Assembly (NCBI RefSeq): GCF_022410465.1 | Contig: NZ_JAJSON010000013.1 | Coordinates: 37,390-101,389 of the forward strand | Source: Christiangramia crocea | GTDB lineage: Bacteria > Bacteroidota > Bacteroidia > Flavobacteriales > Flavobacteriaceae | DNA length: 64,000 bases | Direction of reading: 5' to 3' | Part shown: one piece after another, positions 18,705 through 26,864 of the stretch | Position numbering within the stretch: the stretch's first letter is position 1 | Layout: every line of letters starts with the position of its first letter | Translations under genes and position numbers: made by a program | The notes under the pieces: model-generated | Database searches by the model: none | What the model was told of the DNA's origin: nothing | Seen by the model: the letters and a program-made list of their open reading frames with translations, nothing else

Positions 18705-19268
18705 CTATAACCTTAAAACTCCTCGAAATCCCCTTGCGGCATAGTAAGACTGTGCTCCGTTATGGTAAATAAACACAGTACTGTATCTAAAATCACCAAA
18801 GATGGCGCCTCCAAGTTCCCTGATCTCTGAAGGGGTCTTAAGCCAGCTGGATGTCTTGCTGTCAAAATCACCAAGCTCCTGCAATTCGCGGTATTGTGCC
18901 TCGGTAAGCAATTCTATACCCATCCCTGCGGCCATATCCAAAGCATTGTTTTCGGGTTTATGCTTTTTCCGGGCTTCCCATGCCTCACGATCATAACAGG
19001 TACTCCTGCGACCTTTAGGGCTCTCAGCCGAGCAATCATAGAAAATATATTCGTCCGCATCCTCATCATGACCAACCACATCGGGTTCCCCTCCGGTGTT
19101 TTCCATCTCGTTAAGGGACCAGAGTTTGTCTGCATTCTTTTCCAGTTTTGCCTGTACCTCTGCCCATTCGATACCCTGATGACGTTCCATATGCTTTTCA
19201 AAACGGGTTTTTAGAAGCCCGATCAGTTTCTTTGTCTCCTTTGAAGCCAAATGATTTTTGCCTGCCAT
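18705..19268 (-). CDS. DUF4256 family protein
   Basis: A 187-residue soluble protein matching the DUF4256 pattern throughout: an N-terminal helix with LIGLLKTRFEKHM, an acidic block with GGEPDVVGHD, then IFYDCSAESPKGRRS, and a C-terminal GAIFGDFRYSTVFIYHNGA. Function is unknown; the family is a common single-gene accessory item in many phyla. It is monocistronic here. Confidence is high for the family, none for a role. Confidence 0.85.
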   Translation of the reverse strand: MAGKNHLASKETKKLIGLLKTRFEKHMERHQGIEWAEVQAKLEKNADKLWSLNEMENTGGEPDVVGHDEDADEYIFYDCSAESPKGRRSTCYDREAWEARKKHKPENNALDMAAGMGIELLTEAQYRELQELGDFDSKTSSWLKTPSEIRELGGAIFGDFRYSTVFIYHNGAQSYYAARGFRGVLRL

Positions 19269-19342
19269 GATTTAGCTTTTTGTTTGAAATGTAGTCCTGA
19301 TAACCTGGTGGGTTCAATTTATAAATTTATCAGGAAAGTTTT

Positions 19343-20593
19343 CTATTGCTTTTCATAACCCACCTCTGGAAGATTAGCTTTTTGTAATCTTCTAATGGGT
19401 AGTAACTTTTTATACGTAAGGCATCTCCATAGCCATTCCAAGGGACCGAACTTAAAATAGGTTAACCAGAGCTTACTGTATATTACCTGAACAGAAAATA
19501 TTGCCACTGCCGTGGATAGAGTCTGGAATGGGCTCATGGTTTCGTATAGCGAAAAACCTATTGAAGAGAATAGGATAAGACCTAAAAAGCTTTGCATTAT
19601 ATAATTAGTAAGTGCCATTCTACCCGCATATCTCAAAGGTTTAAGCAAAGTCTTTAGTTTTGAATTGTACCAGAGCCAACCAATTATCCACAGGTAAAAG
19701 ATGCCCATCACCACGTCTGATACTACCATTGCTTTAACAAAGTATGGTCTTAAATTTTCATCAGAATATATATCGTATTCAGGAAGTACAAATAAGAAAA
19801 CAAGCCGGTAAATATTTGAAAGTATTCCTGCCAGAAGCAGGGGTTTCCCAATTCTGGAAATGAAAGATTCCAGGTTTTTATAGATCTGGTTTTTTCCCAG
19901 ATATAATCCTAGTAAAAACACAGAAAGGGCAATAGGTGCAAGGAAAGAGAAGAGCATTGGAACATTGCTTAAATATTCCCGGATTCGCAATTGTATTCCT
20001 TCCAGGTATGAACCTTCACTGATGATTTGGTTTACCAGTTCACCATCATAGCCATTTAAATAACTGCCCGGATCATAATTTAGTGATTCCATGAAGAACC
20101 CCATTACCTCATCATAAAATGGAAACAATAAAAAAAAGAAAGACAGAAATAATATCAATCGGTTAGATCTACCTATAAGAGTTGTCACCATTAATCCCAG
20201 CAAAGCATAAAGATTCAGAACATCTCCAGACCAGATAAATATTATATGAAAAACACCTATCAAAAACAGTATGAACATTCGCCGGGCGAAGAATGAGAAG
20301 GAGAGCCTGCCTTTTTCTTTAAGTTTAAGTGCCTGCATCGAAATTCCCAGTCCGAACAAAAGGGAGAAAATAGGAAAGAACTTAGTGTAAAAAAATAGTT
20401 GAAGTATTCTCTCGGAGATTCTGTCTATACCAGAAGTCCACTGTTGGGCAAATTCATCCTGATTAAGGAAGGTTGAATTCATTATTACAATGTTCACTAC
20501 AAAAATTCCCAGAACAGCAAATCCACGATAAACATCCAGCAGGTCTATTCTGCTCTCTTTTTTAGTTGGTTGGATAACCGTCTTATTTTCCAA
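19343..20593 (-). CDS. DUF418-family membrane protein
   Basis: 416 residues. The start RIDLLDVYRGFAVLGIFVVNI is characteristic of the DUF418/YeiB-like family, which is distantly related to acyltransferase-3 membrane proteins. About ten membrane segments follow. The C-terminal DUF418 domain shows YAGRMALTNYIMQSFLG and FKFGPLEWLWRCLTY. The role is uncertain; members are often called putative transporters or membrane acyltransferases. A 9-bp inverted repeat (19295-19335) just after the stop codon has no T run. Confidence 0.88.
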   Translation of the reverse strand: MENKTVIQPTKKESRIDLLDVYRGFAVLGIFVVNIVIMNSTFLNQDEFAQQWTSGIDRISERILQLFFYTKFFPIFSLLFGLGISMQALKLKEKGRLSFSFFARRMFILFLIGVFHIIFIWSGDVLNLYALLGLMVTTLIGRSNRLILFLSFFFLLFPFYDEVMGFFMESLNYDPGSYLNGYDGELVNQIISEGSYLEGIQLRIREYLSNVPMLFSFLAPIALSVFLLGLYLGKNQIYKNLESFISRIGKPLLLAGILSNIYRLVFLFVLPEYDIYSDENLRPYFVKAMVVSDVVMGIFYLWIIGWLWYNSKLKTLLKPLRYAGRMALTNYIMQSFLGLILFSSIGFSLYETMSPFQTLSTAVAIFSVQVIYSKLWLTYFKFGPLEWLWRCLTYKKLLPIRRLQKANLPEVGYEKQ

Positions 20594-20848
20594 ATTTCAG
20601 TCTTTAATGCAAAATGTATTATGTCTAAGAAACTCCGGAAAGCGCTAGAATGACTATGTCCAGCCGGAATTCACGGTTAAAAATACTCATTTCTATTTTA
20701 CCTGAATAATTTTTTGAATTTTCCCGGGCTTATCCTTCCCAGGGCTGTTCTTTTTTATCCATTGCCCATATACCGATCCTGAAACTATAAGTTTAAGAAT
20801 CATATTCAGCTATACTTGAAGTTAGAAAAAGATCAGAATGACATCCGG

Positions 20849-21484
20849 CTATTCATATTCCGGAATATTTTCGCCTAAAATTATATCCCTCACTCCAACC
20901 CAGAGGTCACCCTGTTTTTTTAAGATCAAAAGACCGGAGTTTCCACCTCGCGGGGAGTCGGGATCTGTTTCTTTTTTAGTTAAAAGACTATCGCCCCTGA
21001 AGTGAGCGCTCCCCAGCCAGTAATATTTGCCATCAGGCTCAAGAATAGTATAATGTATATGTGCAGGTTCCGATCTGCTGGGGTATGCTGCCGGTTTTAG
21101 GGTATAAAAAGTATAGTTACCATTTTCATCGGTCCTGGTCCAGCCTCTTAAATAACCATGCCTTCTGGCCCATCCCTTTTCGTTTCCCCGGGTGGGATAA
21201 ATCCCGTCCTGATTGGTATGATACACATATACAATCACATCTTCAGCCGGAGTTTTCCCATCTTCCTGATAAACCGTACCTGTTAATTTCATCCTCATTC
21301 CTTCCTCATTAAAATCGGGAAGGGTATCTACAGGTTTCAATTCCTTATCACCATATTCAAATATGGCCTCACAACCTTCACATGGACCACCAACGAGCCT
21401 GTGTTCTGACGTCTGGCCTTTACAACCCAGGATAATTACCGGCAGGAAGAATAAGATGATGAATGGAGAATATCTTCGTCTCAT
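20849..21484 (-). CDS. Exported intradiol-type dioxygenase lipoprotein
   Basis: About 211 residues from the ATG at 21484 (MRRRYSPFII), giving a signal peptide that ends in IILGC. The longer frame to 21541 is rejected because it puts a polar stretch before the signal. The intradiol ring-cleavage dioxygenase core is visible: DVIVYVYHTNQDGIYP, GWTRTDENGNYTFYTLKPAAYP with the second Tyr ligand, and PAHIHY with the two His ligands of Fe(III). Cytosolic relatives open catechols; this exported subgroup is common in Bacteroidota and mostly uncharacterised. No catechol-pathway gene is nearby. Confidence 0.85.
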   Translation of the reverse strand: MRRRYSPFIILFFLPVIILGCKGQTSEHRLVGGPCEGCEAIFEYGDKELKPVDTLPDFNEEGMRMKLTGTVYQEDGKTPAEDVIVYVYHTNQDGIYPTRGNEKGWARRHGYLRGWTRTDENGNYTFYTLKPAAYPSRSEPAHIHYTILEPDGKYYWLGSAHFRGDSLLTKKETDPDSPRGGNSGLLILKKQGDLWVGVRDIILGENIPEYE

Positions 21485-21628
21485 GATAAAAAATATGAAG
21501 TTCCGGTCAATAATTTTTAAATATTCGCTAATGCCGCTCATTTTTAAATTCTAACCACCTATAAGTTAAGCATTTTTTGTTGGAAAGATCGGCCGTTAAT
21601 TGTGATATATGTTTCCGGCAGGGGGGCT

Positions 21629-22081
21629 TTATTTCCCACTAATATCTTCTGCAAGTCCAATAAGGAGTCCTTCAACTCCGCGAATATAACACAGCCGATA
21701 GGAGTCCTCATATTGAACCAGCTCACCAACAAGCTGAGCGCCTTTTTGGGTGAGCCTGGATACCAGTTCGTCAATATCCTCAACCGTGAACATTACACGT
21801 AAATAACCAAGGGAGTTCACAGGCGCTGTCCTGTGGTCAGCAATGACAGTTGGATTTAAAAACCTTGAAAGTTCAAGCCTGTTATGCCCGTCTGGCGTCA
21901 CCATCATGGCGACTTCTACCTTTTGTGAACCCAGGCCGGTAACCTGTCCCGACCATTCTCCTTCGATGGTGGTTCGCCCTTCCAGCTGCAAACCTATTTC
22001 CTCGAAAAACGAGATGGCATTATCGAGGGATTCCACGACAATCCCAACATTATGCATCTGCGGTAATTTACTTTTTGTCAT
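21629..22081 (-). CDS. VOC-superfamily (glyoxalase/dioxygenase fold) protein
   Basis: 150 residues. Starts MTKSKLPQMHNVGIVVESLDNA and shows the paired beta-alpha-beta-beta-beta modules of the vicinal oxygen chelate fold, with His at 10, LEL in NRLELSRFL and a later YIRGVEGL strand. Function could be glyoxalase-like, dioxygenase-like or drug binding. Its start lies about 50 bases after the stop codon of a second VOC gene (22132-22515), and the spacer carries an attC-like repeat. Confidence 0.85.
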   Translation of the reverse strand: MTKSKLPQMHNVGIVVESLDNAISFFEEIGLQLEGRTTIEGEWSGQVTGLGSQKVEVAMMVTPDGHNRLELSRFLNPTVIADHRTAPVNSLGYLRVMFTVEDIDELVSRLTQKGAQLVGELVQYEDSYRLCYIRGVEGLLIGLAEDISGK

Positions 22082-22088
22082 ATTTTTT

Positions 22089-22125
22089 AATGTTACCTTC
22101 TATTTGAGTTATGTGCTGTTGGTAG
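22089..22125. repeat. attC-like intergenic repeat, copy 1
   Basis: About 28 of 36 aligned bases match 24985-25018. The common core is ttctattt, an optional t, then gagttatg and a later gttrg. It fills the gap between the two VOC genes. Resemblance to gene-cassette recombination sites (GTTATGnnnTGTTRG) is by eye only. Confidence 0.45.
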
Positions 22126-22131
22126 TTGACG

Positions 22132-22515
22132 TTAATTTCCTGTAAACACTGTTTTTTCATCAACAAAACAAATCGGATTTCCAAAAGGGTCCTTCGCATA
22201 GAATAAGGTTTCTCCCCAGGGCATTTCTTCAATTTCTCCAAGCGACCTGCAATCAGACTTTTTCATTTTAGCTCTAAGGCTTTCCAGATCGGGTACTGAA
22301 ATATAGATATACTGATTTTCATGAAATTTCCATTCACCCTGGCCATCCCCATCAGATTTCGGATCATAACAGGCAAGTATAGTTCCTCCAATATCGAAAT
22401 AATGGCGTCCCGGTGAAACTCTTATCCCTTCTTGATCTAAGATATCAGAATAAAATTTCCCGGCCCTGTCAATATTATTTACAGGAAGAATCACTCTATA
22501 TAGTTTTGCTTTCAT
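22132..22515 (-). CDS. VOC-superfamily protein
   Basis: 127 residues beginning MKAKLYRVILPVNNIDRAGKFYSDIL, a typical VOC opening, with GRHYFDIGG in the middle and FYAKDPFGNPICFVDE at the end, including the conserved DPFGN turn. It resembles the small glyoxalase/bleomycin-resistance type. It is upstream of, and on the same strand as, another VOC gene, but sequence similarity between the two is low. Flanking non-coding bases on both sides hold inverted-repeat elements, which suggests single-gene acquisition (inference). Confidence 0.85.
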   Translation of the reverse strand: MKAKLYRVILPVNNIDRAGKFYSDILDQEGIRVSPGRHYFDIGGTILACYDPKSDGDGQGEWKFHENQYIYISVPDLESLRAKMKKSDCRSLGEIEEMPWGETLFYAKDPFGNPICFVDEKTVFTGN

Positions 22516-22544
22516 TTCCAGTTTTGTTTGTTCTTACGGTCCCT

Positions 22545-22650
22545 GTTAACGACAAGCGCGGAGAAGGGGCGCGAGGCTCAGACCTGGTTGATCAAGTTAA
22601 TTATTTTCTTTCTAATCTCTTCCGTCTCTTTGTGCTTAAAAGTTGTTAGC
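22545..22650. repeat. attC-like imperfect inverted repeat
   Basis: GTTAACGAC then AAGCGC (22545-22559) can pair with GTGCTTAAAAGTTGTTAGC (22632-22650). This gives a 9-bp outer stem with two wobbles, a four-base bulge on one side and a 6-bp inner stem with one wobble. Such split arms with an asymmetric bulge resemble the R and L boxes of integron attC sites. It lies directly after the stop codon of the permease gene. No integrase gene is in the window. Confidence 0.4.
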
Positions 22651-22694
22651 AACCGGCCTTACCGTCTTTATTATACAATTTGCAGAAAACCTGC

Positions 22695-23795
22695 TTAATT
22701 TATCAAATTGAACAATATTCCAAATATCAAAGAACCGGTTAAGGCAAAAGACACATACATGATAAATATCTTTTTTCTAACGATCCCCCAAACAGCAGCC
22801 ATTGCCGGCAGGGTGGTAATTGGTCCTGATATCAGGAAGGCTAAAGCGGCTCCTTCACTCATTCCCAGTTCCAGCAGACCACCAATTAAAGGCAGTGCGG
22901 TAAGGTTGCTGGTATAAAAGGGAATTCCTACCAACGACGCGGTTATTATGGACTTAAGCCCATTACCGCCCAGCAGGTTTGAAATTGGTTCCTGGGGTAC
23001 ATAAAACTGGATCAGAGCATTTATAACGAAAGCCAGCGTCATAAATTTGGTCACCATAAGCGTTGCCTTAACTGTTTCCCGAAATACTTTATTCCAGATT
23101 GATGCCTTCTCTAACGAGCAGGTTTTAGAGCTACAGGTTTTTGTCTCCTTTGTCTCCACGCTGCTTGCAGGCTCAGATTGTAATTCGGGCGCCGAAACAC
23201 AACAATTCAGCATTGCGGTATTATTTCCGTTTGCCACTAACTGTACTTCCGCTCTTTTCGCTTCTCTTGCCGCTGTAAAGATCACTTTCAGTGTTTCCCA
23301 TGCTTTTTTAGCTGCAATTTTCATTGGACTTCTAGTTGAAGTTGTCATATCCTTCTTCAGAATATCAGTTCCAAGCCAACCCTTTACCATGCATAAATGT
23401 GTAATGTAGCCTGAAAGAAGACTGATACAAAGTGTTGCTGCAAGTCTCCAGACCGATAGCTCCCATCCAATGGTAGCAGTACTTAAAAAGAAGATCTCGG
23501 GATCCATAGATGGGGATGCGATCCAAAATGACATCACCGGAGCCAGAGGCACGCCCCCAATAAGTAAGGATGCGATTACCGGAATAACTCCACAGGAGCA
23601 AAAAGGGCTGAAGGCGCCAATGATCGTGGCCAGTAAGACTGACACCAAAGGTTTTGCATCAACAATTCGGTGGATCCTTTTTGATACCCCCGATACATTT
23701 ACAAATACAGCAATGGGAATTGTTATTACCAAATAGGGCCAGATATGAATAAATGAGTCAACAACAAACTGCGAGATTCTAAAAATTTGTTCCAT
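22695..23795 (-). CDS. Inner-membrane permease, ArsP/DUF318 type (probable metal efflux)
   Basis: 366 residues with about eight to ten membrane helices in two related halves. The first half has FCSCGVIPVIASLLIGG and SFWIASPSMDPE, the second VGIPFYTSNLTALPLIGG and ISGPITTLP, all hallmarks of the DUF318/ArsP-like permease family. The long cytoplasmic loop between the halves is Cys-rich (NCCVS, then CSSKTCS), which fits the SO_0444-type Cu/Zn efflux branch. It is preceded by a non-coding stretch that could bind a metal regulator, but no regulator gene is adjacent. Substrate is inferred, not shown. Confidence 0.82.
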   Translation of the reverse strand: MEQIFRISQFVVDSFIHIWPYLVITIPIAVFVNVSGVSKRIHRIVDAKPLVSVLLATIIGAFSPFCSCGVIPVIASLLIGGVPLAPVMSFWIASPSMDPEIFFLSTATIGWELSVWRLAATLCISLLSGYITHLCMVKGWLGTDILKKDMTTSTRSPMKIAAKKAWETLKVIFTAAREAKRAEVQLVANGNNTAMLNCCVSAPELQSEPASSVETKETKTCSSKTCSLEKASIWNKVFRETVKATLMVTKFMTLAFVINALIQFYVPQEPISNLLGGNGLKSIITASLVGIPFYTSNLTALPLIGGLLELGMSEGAALAFLISGPITTLPAMAAVWGIVRKKIFIMYVSFALTGSLIFGILFNLIN

Positions 23796-24009
23796 TTTAT
23801 CTTTTTTAATTAAACATTTCGAAACAGCTCTTTCTATAGAGACGAAACATGATTAAAAAAGACGCATTTTTTAGTAAGAATTAGAACAACAGCGATTTGA
23901 AAGACTAAAATTTGAGAACAGGTTGCCCTCTGGAGACATTTCCAAATTTAGCTTTTCTGAACTTTCTCATTAGAAACTTCTTGGAATTTCGTAACTTACT
24001 GACAATCAG

Positions 24010-24038
24010 TTTGTAAAAAACATACGCCCCTGCATTTG
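24010..24038 (+). promoter_or_regulatory. Candidate Bacteroidota-type promoter
   Basis: TTTG at 24010-24013 and TGCATTTG at 24031-24038, separated by 17 bases, resemble the -33 TTTG and -7 TAnnTTTG consensus with one mismatch. They lie 33 bases upstream of the ATG of the orphan lipoprotein gene. Confidence 0.4.
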
Positions 24039-24071
24039 GGATAGCTTTACGTAAAAAAACCAAGTTAGCGT

Positions 24072-24899
24072 ATGGAAACAATTACTGAAAATCAGCAAGC
24101 CAGGAGGACCGACAAAAACAAAAAAATGTTCGGTATTATCAATCCCGGCAAAGCCTTTCACTTCCCTATGAGTGATTTTATGGCATCGACCTCGCCTTAT
24201 GGGCGAACATTCATAACTGCGATCGTTTTCGTTAGTCTGATGTTGTTAATGGGATGCTCGAAAGATGATCTAACCGAAAAACCGGTCATTTCACATGATG
24301 CAGCAGCTCAGGTTAATGCAGCAGCGATGAATGCCAACAGCAATGGCCTTATCACCCAGAGCTTCCCTTCCGGGGAAAACCCGGGTCCTCCACTCTATGC
24401 TTCAGGCCTGAGCCTTGGCCTCTCCGATTTCGGGGCGACCCGAACAGATGGCGAGTGGGTGGCTATCACCTTCGTGCGGAATCCGGATTGTATCCCGGCC
24501 GACTACAATCTCCTGTCGGCCCCCAACATCCCGTTTGTATTCGGGTGTAGCCTTACGATAGAGGGCACGGTATGGTTACGCGATCCTGCAAATCCCTCGA
24601 ATGCCGTTAAGGCCATGCATCGTGGCCTGGGCGCTGTACCGGTCTATTTCGTAGCTCTATCAGAGTTTGAGTCGGCAACCCAGGATCTTATACTAACGAT
24701 CGGGGAGTTGAATGGTTTGTCGTCACTTTTGATCGGCTATGCCAGCTATCAAAGGGATGTGATCCAGTTTCCGCAAAACGGCCGGCCTGGAATGCACAGC
24801 ATTGTCTCCCGTGGTGAACTGGAAGACGGGCGTTCCTTTGAGCACATAGGTGTGGTGGTTGGAGCACGGAACGTAAATACCACCATCCGCTTCGAGTGA
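24072..24899 (+). CDS. Orphan lipoprotein, unknown function, GC-richer than neighbours
   Basis: 275 residues; I recognise no family. A long N-terminal tail precedes the signal: the hydrophobic segment RTFITAIVFVSLMLLMGC ends in a lipobox with Cys near residue 61. Internal ATGs at 24126, 24168 and 24180 could be the true start. The mature part has an Ala/Asn-rich linker, then a probably all-beta domain with two Cys (NPDCIP and FGCSL) that could form a disulphide, and ends in NVNTTIRF. Codon use is visibly GC-richer than in the flanking genes. It is the only plus-strand gene in the first 45 kb and is followed at once by an attC-like arm and a terminator. Recent transfer is likely. Confidence 0.75.
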   Translation: METITENQQARRTDKNKKMFGIINPGKAFHFPMSDFMASTSPYGRTFITAIVFVSLMLLMGCSKDDLTEKPVISHDAAAQVNAAAMNANSNGLITQSFPSGENPGPPLYASGLSLGLSDFGATRTDGEWVAITFVRNPDCIPADYNLLSAPNIPFVFGCSLTIEGTVWLRDPANPSNAVKAMHRGLGAVPVYFVALSEFESATQDLILTIGELNGLSSLLIGYASYQRDVIQFPQNGRPGMHSIVSRGELEDGRSFEHIGVVVGARNVNTTIRFE

Positions 24900-24928
24900 C
24901 CAACAATAGCCTCGATTTTAGAAATTAT

Positions 24929-24970
24929 GCGGAATAATCTTCACGGATTATTCCGCTGGTTTGTTTCTTG
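24929..24970 (+). terminator. Rho-independent terminator, possibly bidirectional
   Basis: GCGGAATAATC (24929-24939) and GATTATTCCGC (24946-24956) form a perfect 11-bp stem with a six-base loop, followed by TGGTTTGTTTC. It lies 30 bases after the stop codon of the plus-strand lipoprotein gene and between two convergent genes. Confidence 0.7.
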
Positions 24971-24984
24971 AATGGAGTTCTTCA

Positions 24985-25018
24985 AATGTCACTTCTATTT
25001 TGAGTTATGCTTTGTTAG
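24985..25018. repeat. attC-like intergenic repeat, copy 2
   Basis: Related to 22089-22125 over about 36 aligned bases (about 28 identical). It ends seven bases before the stop codon of the OLD-family nuclease gene. Both copies follow the 3' end of a minus-strand gene in the same orientation. Confidence 0.45.
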
Positions 25019-25029
25019 CCTCAGTTATC
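25013..25029. repeat. Left arm of inverted repeat flanking the OLD gene
   Basis: TGTTAGCCTCAGTTATC matches 14 of 17 bases of the reverse complement of 26670-26686. It overlaps the stop codon of the OLD-family gene, while the right arm lies just before its start codon, so the pair brackets the gene exactly. Confidence 0.4.
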
Positions 25030-26665
25030 TGCCGTTCCATTTATAAATTTCATTCAACAACTGGTTTAGCCTTCTCTTAAGATCAAGAATATTTAAGTCG
25101 TTCTCATCTATATATTGAATAATTTCTTTTGAAAATTTACTTTTTGCTGATCCATAATTCTTTTTCGTTTTTTTTGAAATTATATCTTCCAATTTTTTGT
25201 CAGGATCAATTTTAATTTTTTTATCTATCCACTTACTTAATGTAGATTCCGTTAAGTAATTTTCAATTTCTCTTCCTTTGGTAATCCAACACTTTTTTTC
25301 TCCTATTTCAGATTTAATCCTCTTCTTTGTGCAATTGATTTTGGCCTGACTGGTAAACCCGTCACGATCCATAATCACAAAAGCATTCCTATTTAATTTC
25401 AACAATGAAATTAGGTCTTTTACAATTACCTCATTTTGGAAAGAAAGATGAGATAATAATCTACCTCCATAAAACATTATTGTAAAATGTAGTCCTTCAA
25501 TTAATTGGTCATCAAGTATTTTTAACCATTTTAATAAATAAACCCTATCACTTGGACCTTCCACCCAGATAACGCCATTTGATTGCAGAATATCGCTAGA
25601 TTGATATCCTAAATCATCTAGAATTTGGATTGATTTTTTTGATCTGTCCGCATGAGAAATTTCTGAAAATTTACCATTATTTCTAATATGATAAATAGAT
25701 GTATTCTTGCTCGAATCAAGAAAAATGTTTGAATGTGTAGTGATGAAATATTGGTTATTTGTTTTGTCTAAAAACCTTATAAATTTTCTTTGTAATTCAG
25801 GATGAAGATGGATTTCAGGTTCTTCTAAACAGACTATGCAGTTCTCATGAATTACTAATGTACTACATAAAATAACTAATTGATGAATTCCTGTTCCGAA
25901 GGATTCTAATGGAAGTCTATTTCCGTCTATTGTTAGAACAATTTCTTCTTTTGTATGAGGGATCTCAATTTCTAAATCTGGTTTATTAATAAGATCACTT
26001 ACAAATTTTTGAATCTTTAAAAATTTTTTGCGAAGATTTTCATCCCCAATTAAAGGATTTTGCATTTCAAACATTTTGCTAATAATGTTTGACCCATTGA
26101 TCGATGAATTAGAGTCTCCAAAATCATGTCCTTCTTTGATTATCCTAAAATGAGGAATATAAATTAAATCATCAAAAACTCTTTTTATTTTCCTTTCTAC
26201 AAATCCTGACCAAAGGCCTTTAACAGCTTCCTGAAGTTGTGGTTTACCGGCAGAAGAATACTGATTTTGAAATGGTATTAATTCATGTTGTTCGGCCTCG
26301 GCGATAAATACTGGCAGCTCAATAATTCCTTTATTGAAATTATACCATAGAAAATGATCATTCTGTAATATCTCTTTTCTTCGGTATGTTAGTCTTTCTT
26401 TGTTAACCGGTAAGTCTTCTCCGTTAAATTTTAATGCAATTTCAGCCCCTAATTCATTTCTCCTATACTGATTTTGAATGTTATTCGGAAATTTCTTAAA
26501 TTCTCTAAGATTGGAATTAATTAGTTGAAGAAACCTAAGGACATTAGATTTTCCACAATTATTTTTTCCAATAATTACATTAATCTTTTTTAAATTATCA
26601 AGTGTAACTCCTTCTTCATTAAAACTTCTAAAATTTCTAATTTTAATTCCTTGTAGTTTACTCAT
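25025..26665 (-). CDS. OLD-family ATP-dependent nuclease (AAA ATPase plus TOPRIM)
   Basis: 546 residues. An N-terminal SMC-like ATPase shows Walker A GKNNCGKS (33-40), a signature-like SFGTGIHQ (about 255), Walker B IVCLEEPE (277-284) and an H-loop ITTHSN. The C-terminal TOPRIM nuclease has WVEGPSD with Glu369, IMDRDG with Asp433/Asp435, and GREIENYL. Class 1 OLD proteins of this layout cut DNA and are often phage-defence nucleases. No UvrD-like helicase (GajB) or reverse transcriptase is adjacent, so neither Gabija nor a retron is supported. The gene is clearly AT-richer than its neighbours and bracketed by a 17-base imperfect inverted repeat, so transfer is likely. Confidence 0.88.
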   Translation of the reverse strand: MSKLQGIKIRNFRSFNEEGVTLDNLKKINVIIGKNNCGKSNVLRFLQLINSNLREFKKFPNNIQNQYRRNELGAEIALKFNGEDLPVNKERLTYRRKEILQNDHFLWYNFNKGIIELPVFIAEAEQHELIPFQNQYSSAGKPQLQEAVKGLWSGFVERKIKRVFDDLIYIPHFRIIKEGHDFGDSNSSINGSNIISKMFEMQNPLIGDENLRKKFLKIQKFVSDLINKPDLEIEIPHTKEEIVLTIDGNRLPLESFGTGIHQLVILCSTLVIHENCIVCLEEPEIHLHPELQRKFIRFLDKTNNQYFITTHSNIFLDSSKNTSIYHIRNNGKFSEISHADRSKKSIQILDDLGYQSSDILQSNGVIWVEGPSDRVYLLKWLKILDDQLIEGLHFTIMFYGGRLLSHLSFQNEVIVKDLISLLKLNRNAFVIMDRDGFTSQAKINCTKKRIKSEIGEKKCWITKGREIENYLTESTLSKWIDKKIKIDPDKKLEDIISKKTKKNYGSAKSKFSKEIIQYIDENDLNILDLKRRLNQLLNEIYKWNGR

Positions 26666-26669
26666 ATTT

Positions 26670-26686
26670 GATAATTGTGGCTAACT
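26670..26686. repeat. Right arm of inverted repeat flanking the OLD gene
   Basis: GATAATTGTGGCTAACT is the partner of 25013-25029 (14/17). It starts five bases upstream of the OLD start codon. Immediately outside it, GGTTATATCCT (26687-26697) and AGGAGATAACC (26729-26739) form a second imperfect inverted repeat (10/11). Confidence 0.4.
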
Positions 26687-26810
26687 GGTTATATCCTCCC
26701 TTTAATTAGCTTTTCACTTATCCAGGTTAGGAGATAACCGAATATCGTTCTAAAATAACGAGAACAAACCAAAAAATAACGTTTAGGTATAAATTTTTTT
26801 GATAAAGGCA

Positions 26811-26839
26811 AAAAAAGAACAGGTGAAAGACACCTGTTC
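26811..26839 (-). terminator. Rho-independent terminator after the cupin gene
   Basis: GAACAGGTG (26817-26825) and CACCTGTTC (26831-26839) form a perfect 9-bp stem with a five-base loop. On the minus strand a run of T follows. It lies 26 bases after the cupin stop codon and separates the amidohydrolase-cupin pair from the OLD gene. Confidence 0.9.
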
Positions 26840-26864
26840 AACTCCTGTTATTTTCATTAAAAAA

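Larger units (their letters stand above)
24900..25020 (+). repeat. attC-like element after the orphan lipoprotein gene
   Basis: CCAACAATAGC (24900-24910) begins one base after the TGA stop and can pair, with one mismatch and one bulged base, with GCTTTGTTAG (25009-25018). Between them are a perfect 11-bp hairpin and repeat copy 2 (24985-25018). Gene, then R-like box, internal hairpin and GTTAGCC end is the order of an integron gene cassette. This is a structural resemblance only. Confidence 0.4.

Noticed and set aside
19295..19335. TCCTGATAA/TTATCAGGA inverted repeat as a terminator
   Set aside because: Perfect 9-bp arms but a 23-base spacer and no T run on either strand. Could be a weak hairpin or chance.
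25025..26665. Gabija or retron-Eco8 type defence system
   Set aside because: Only the OLD-type nuclease is present. There is no UvrD-like helicase (GajB), reverse transcriptase or retron RNA next to it.
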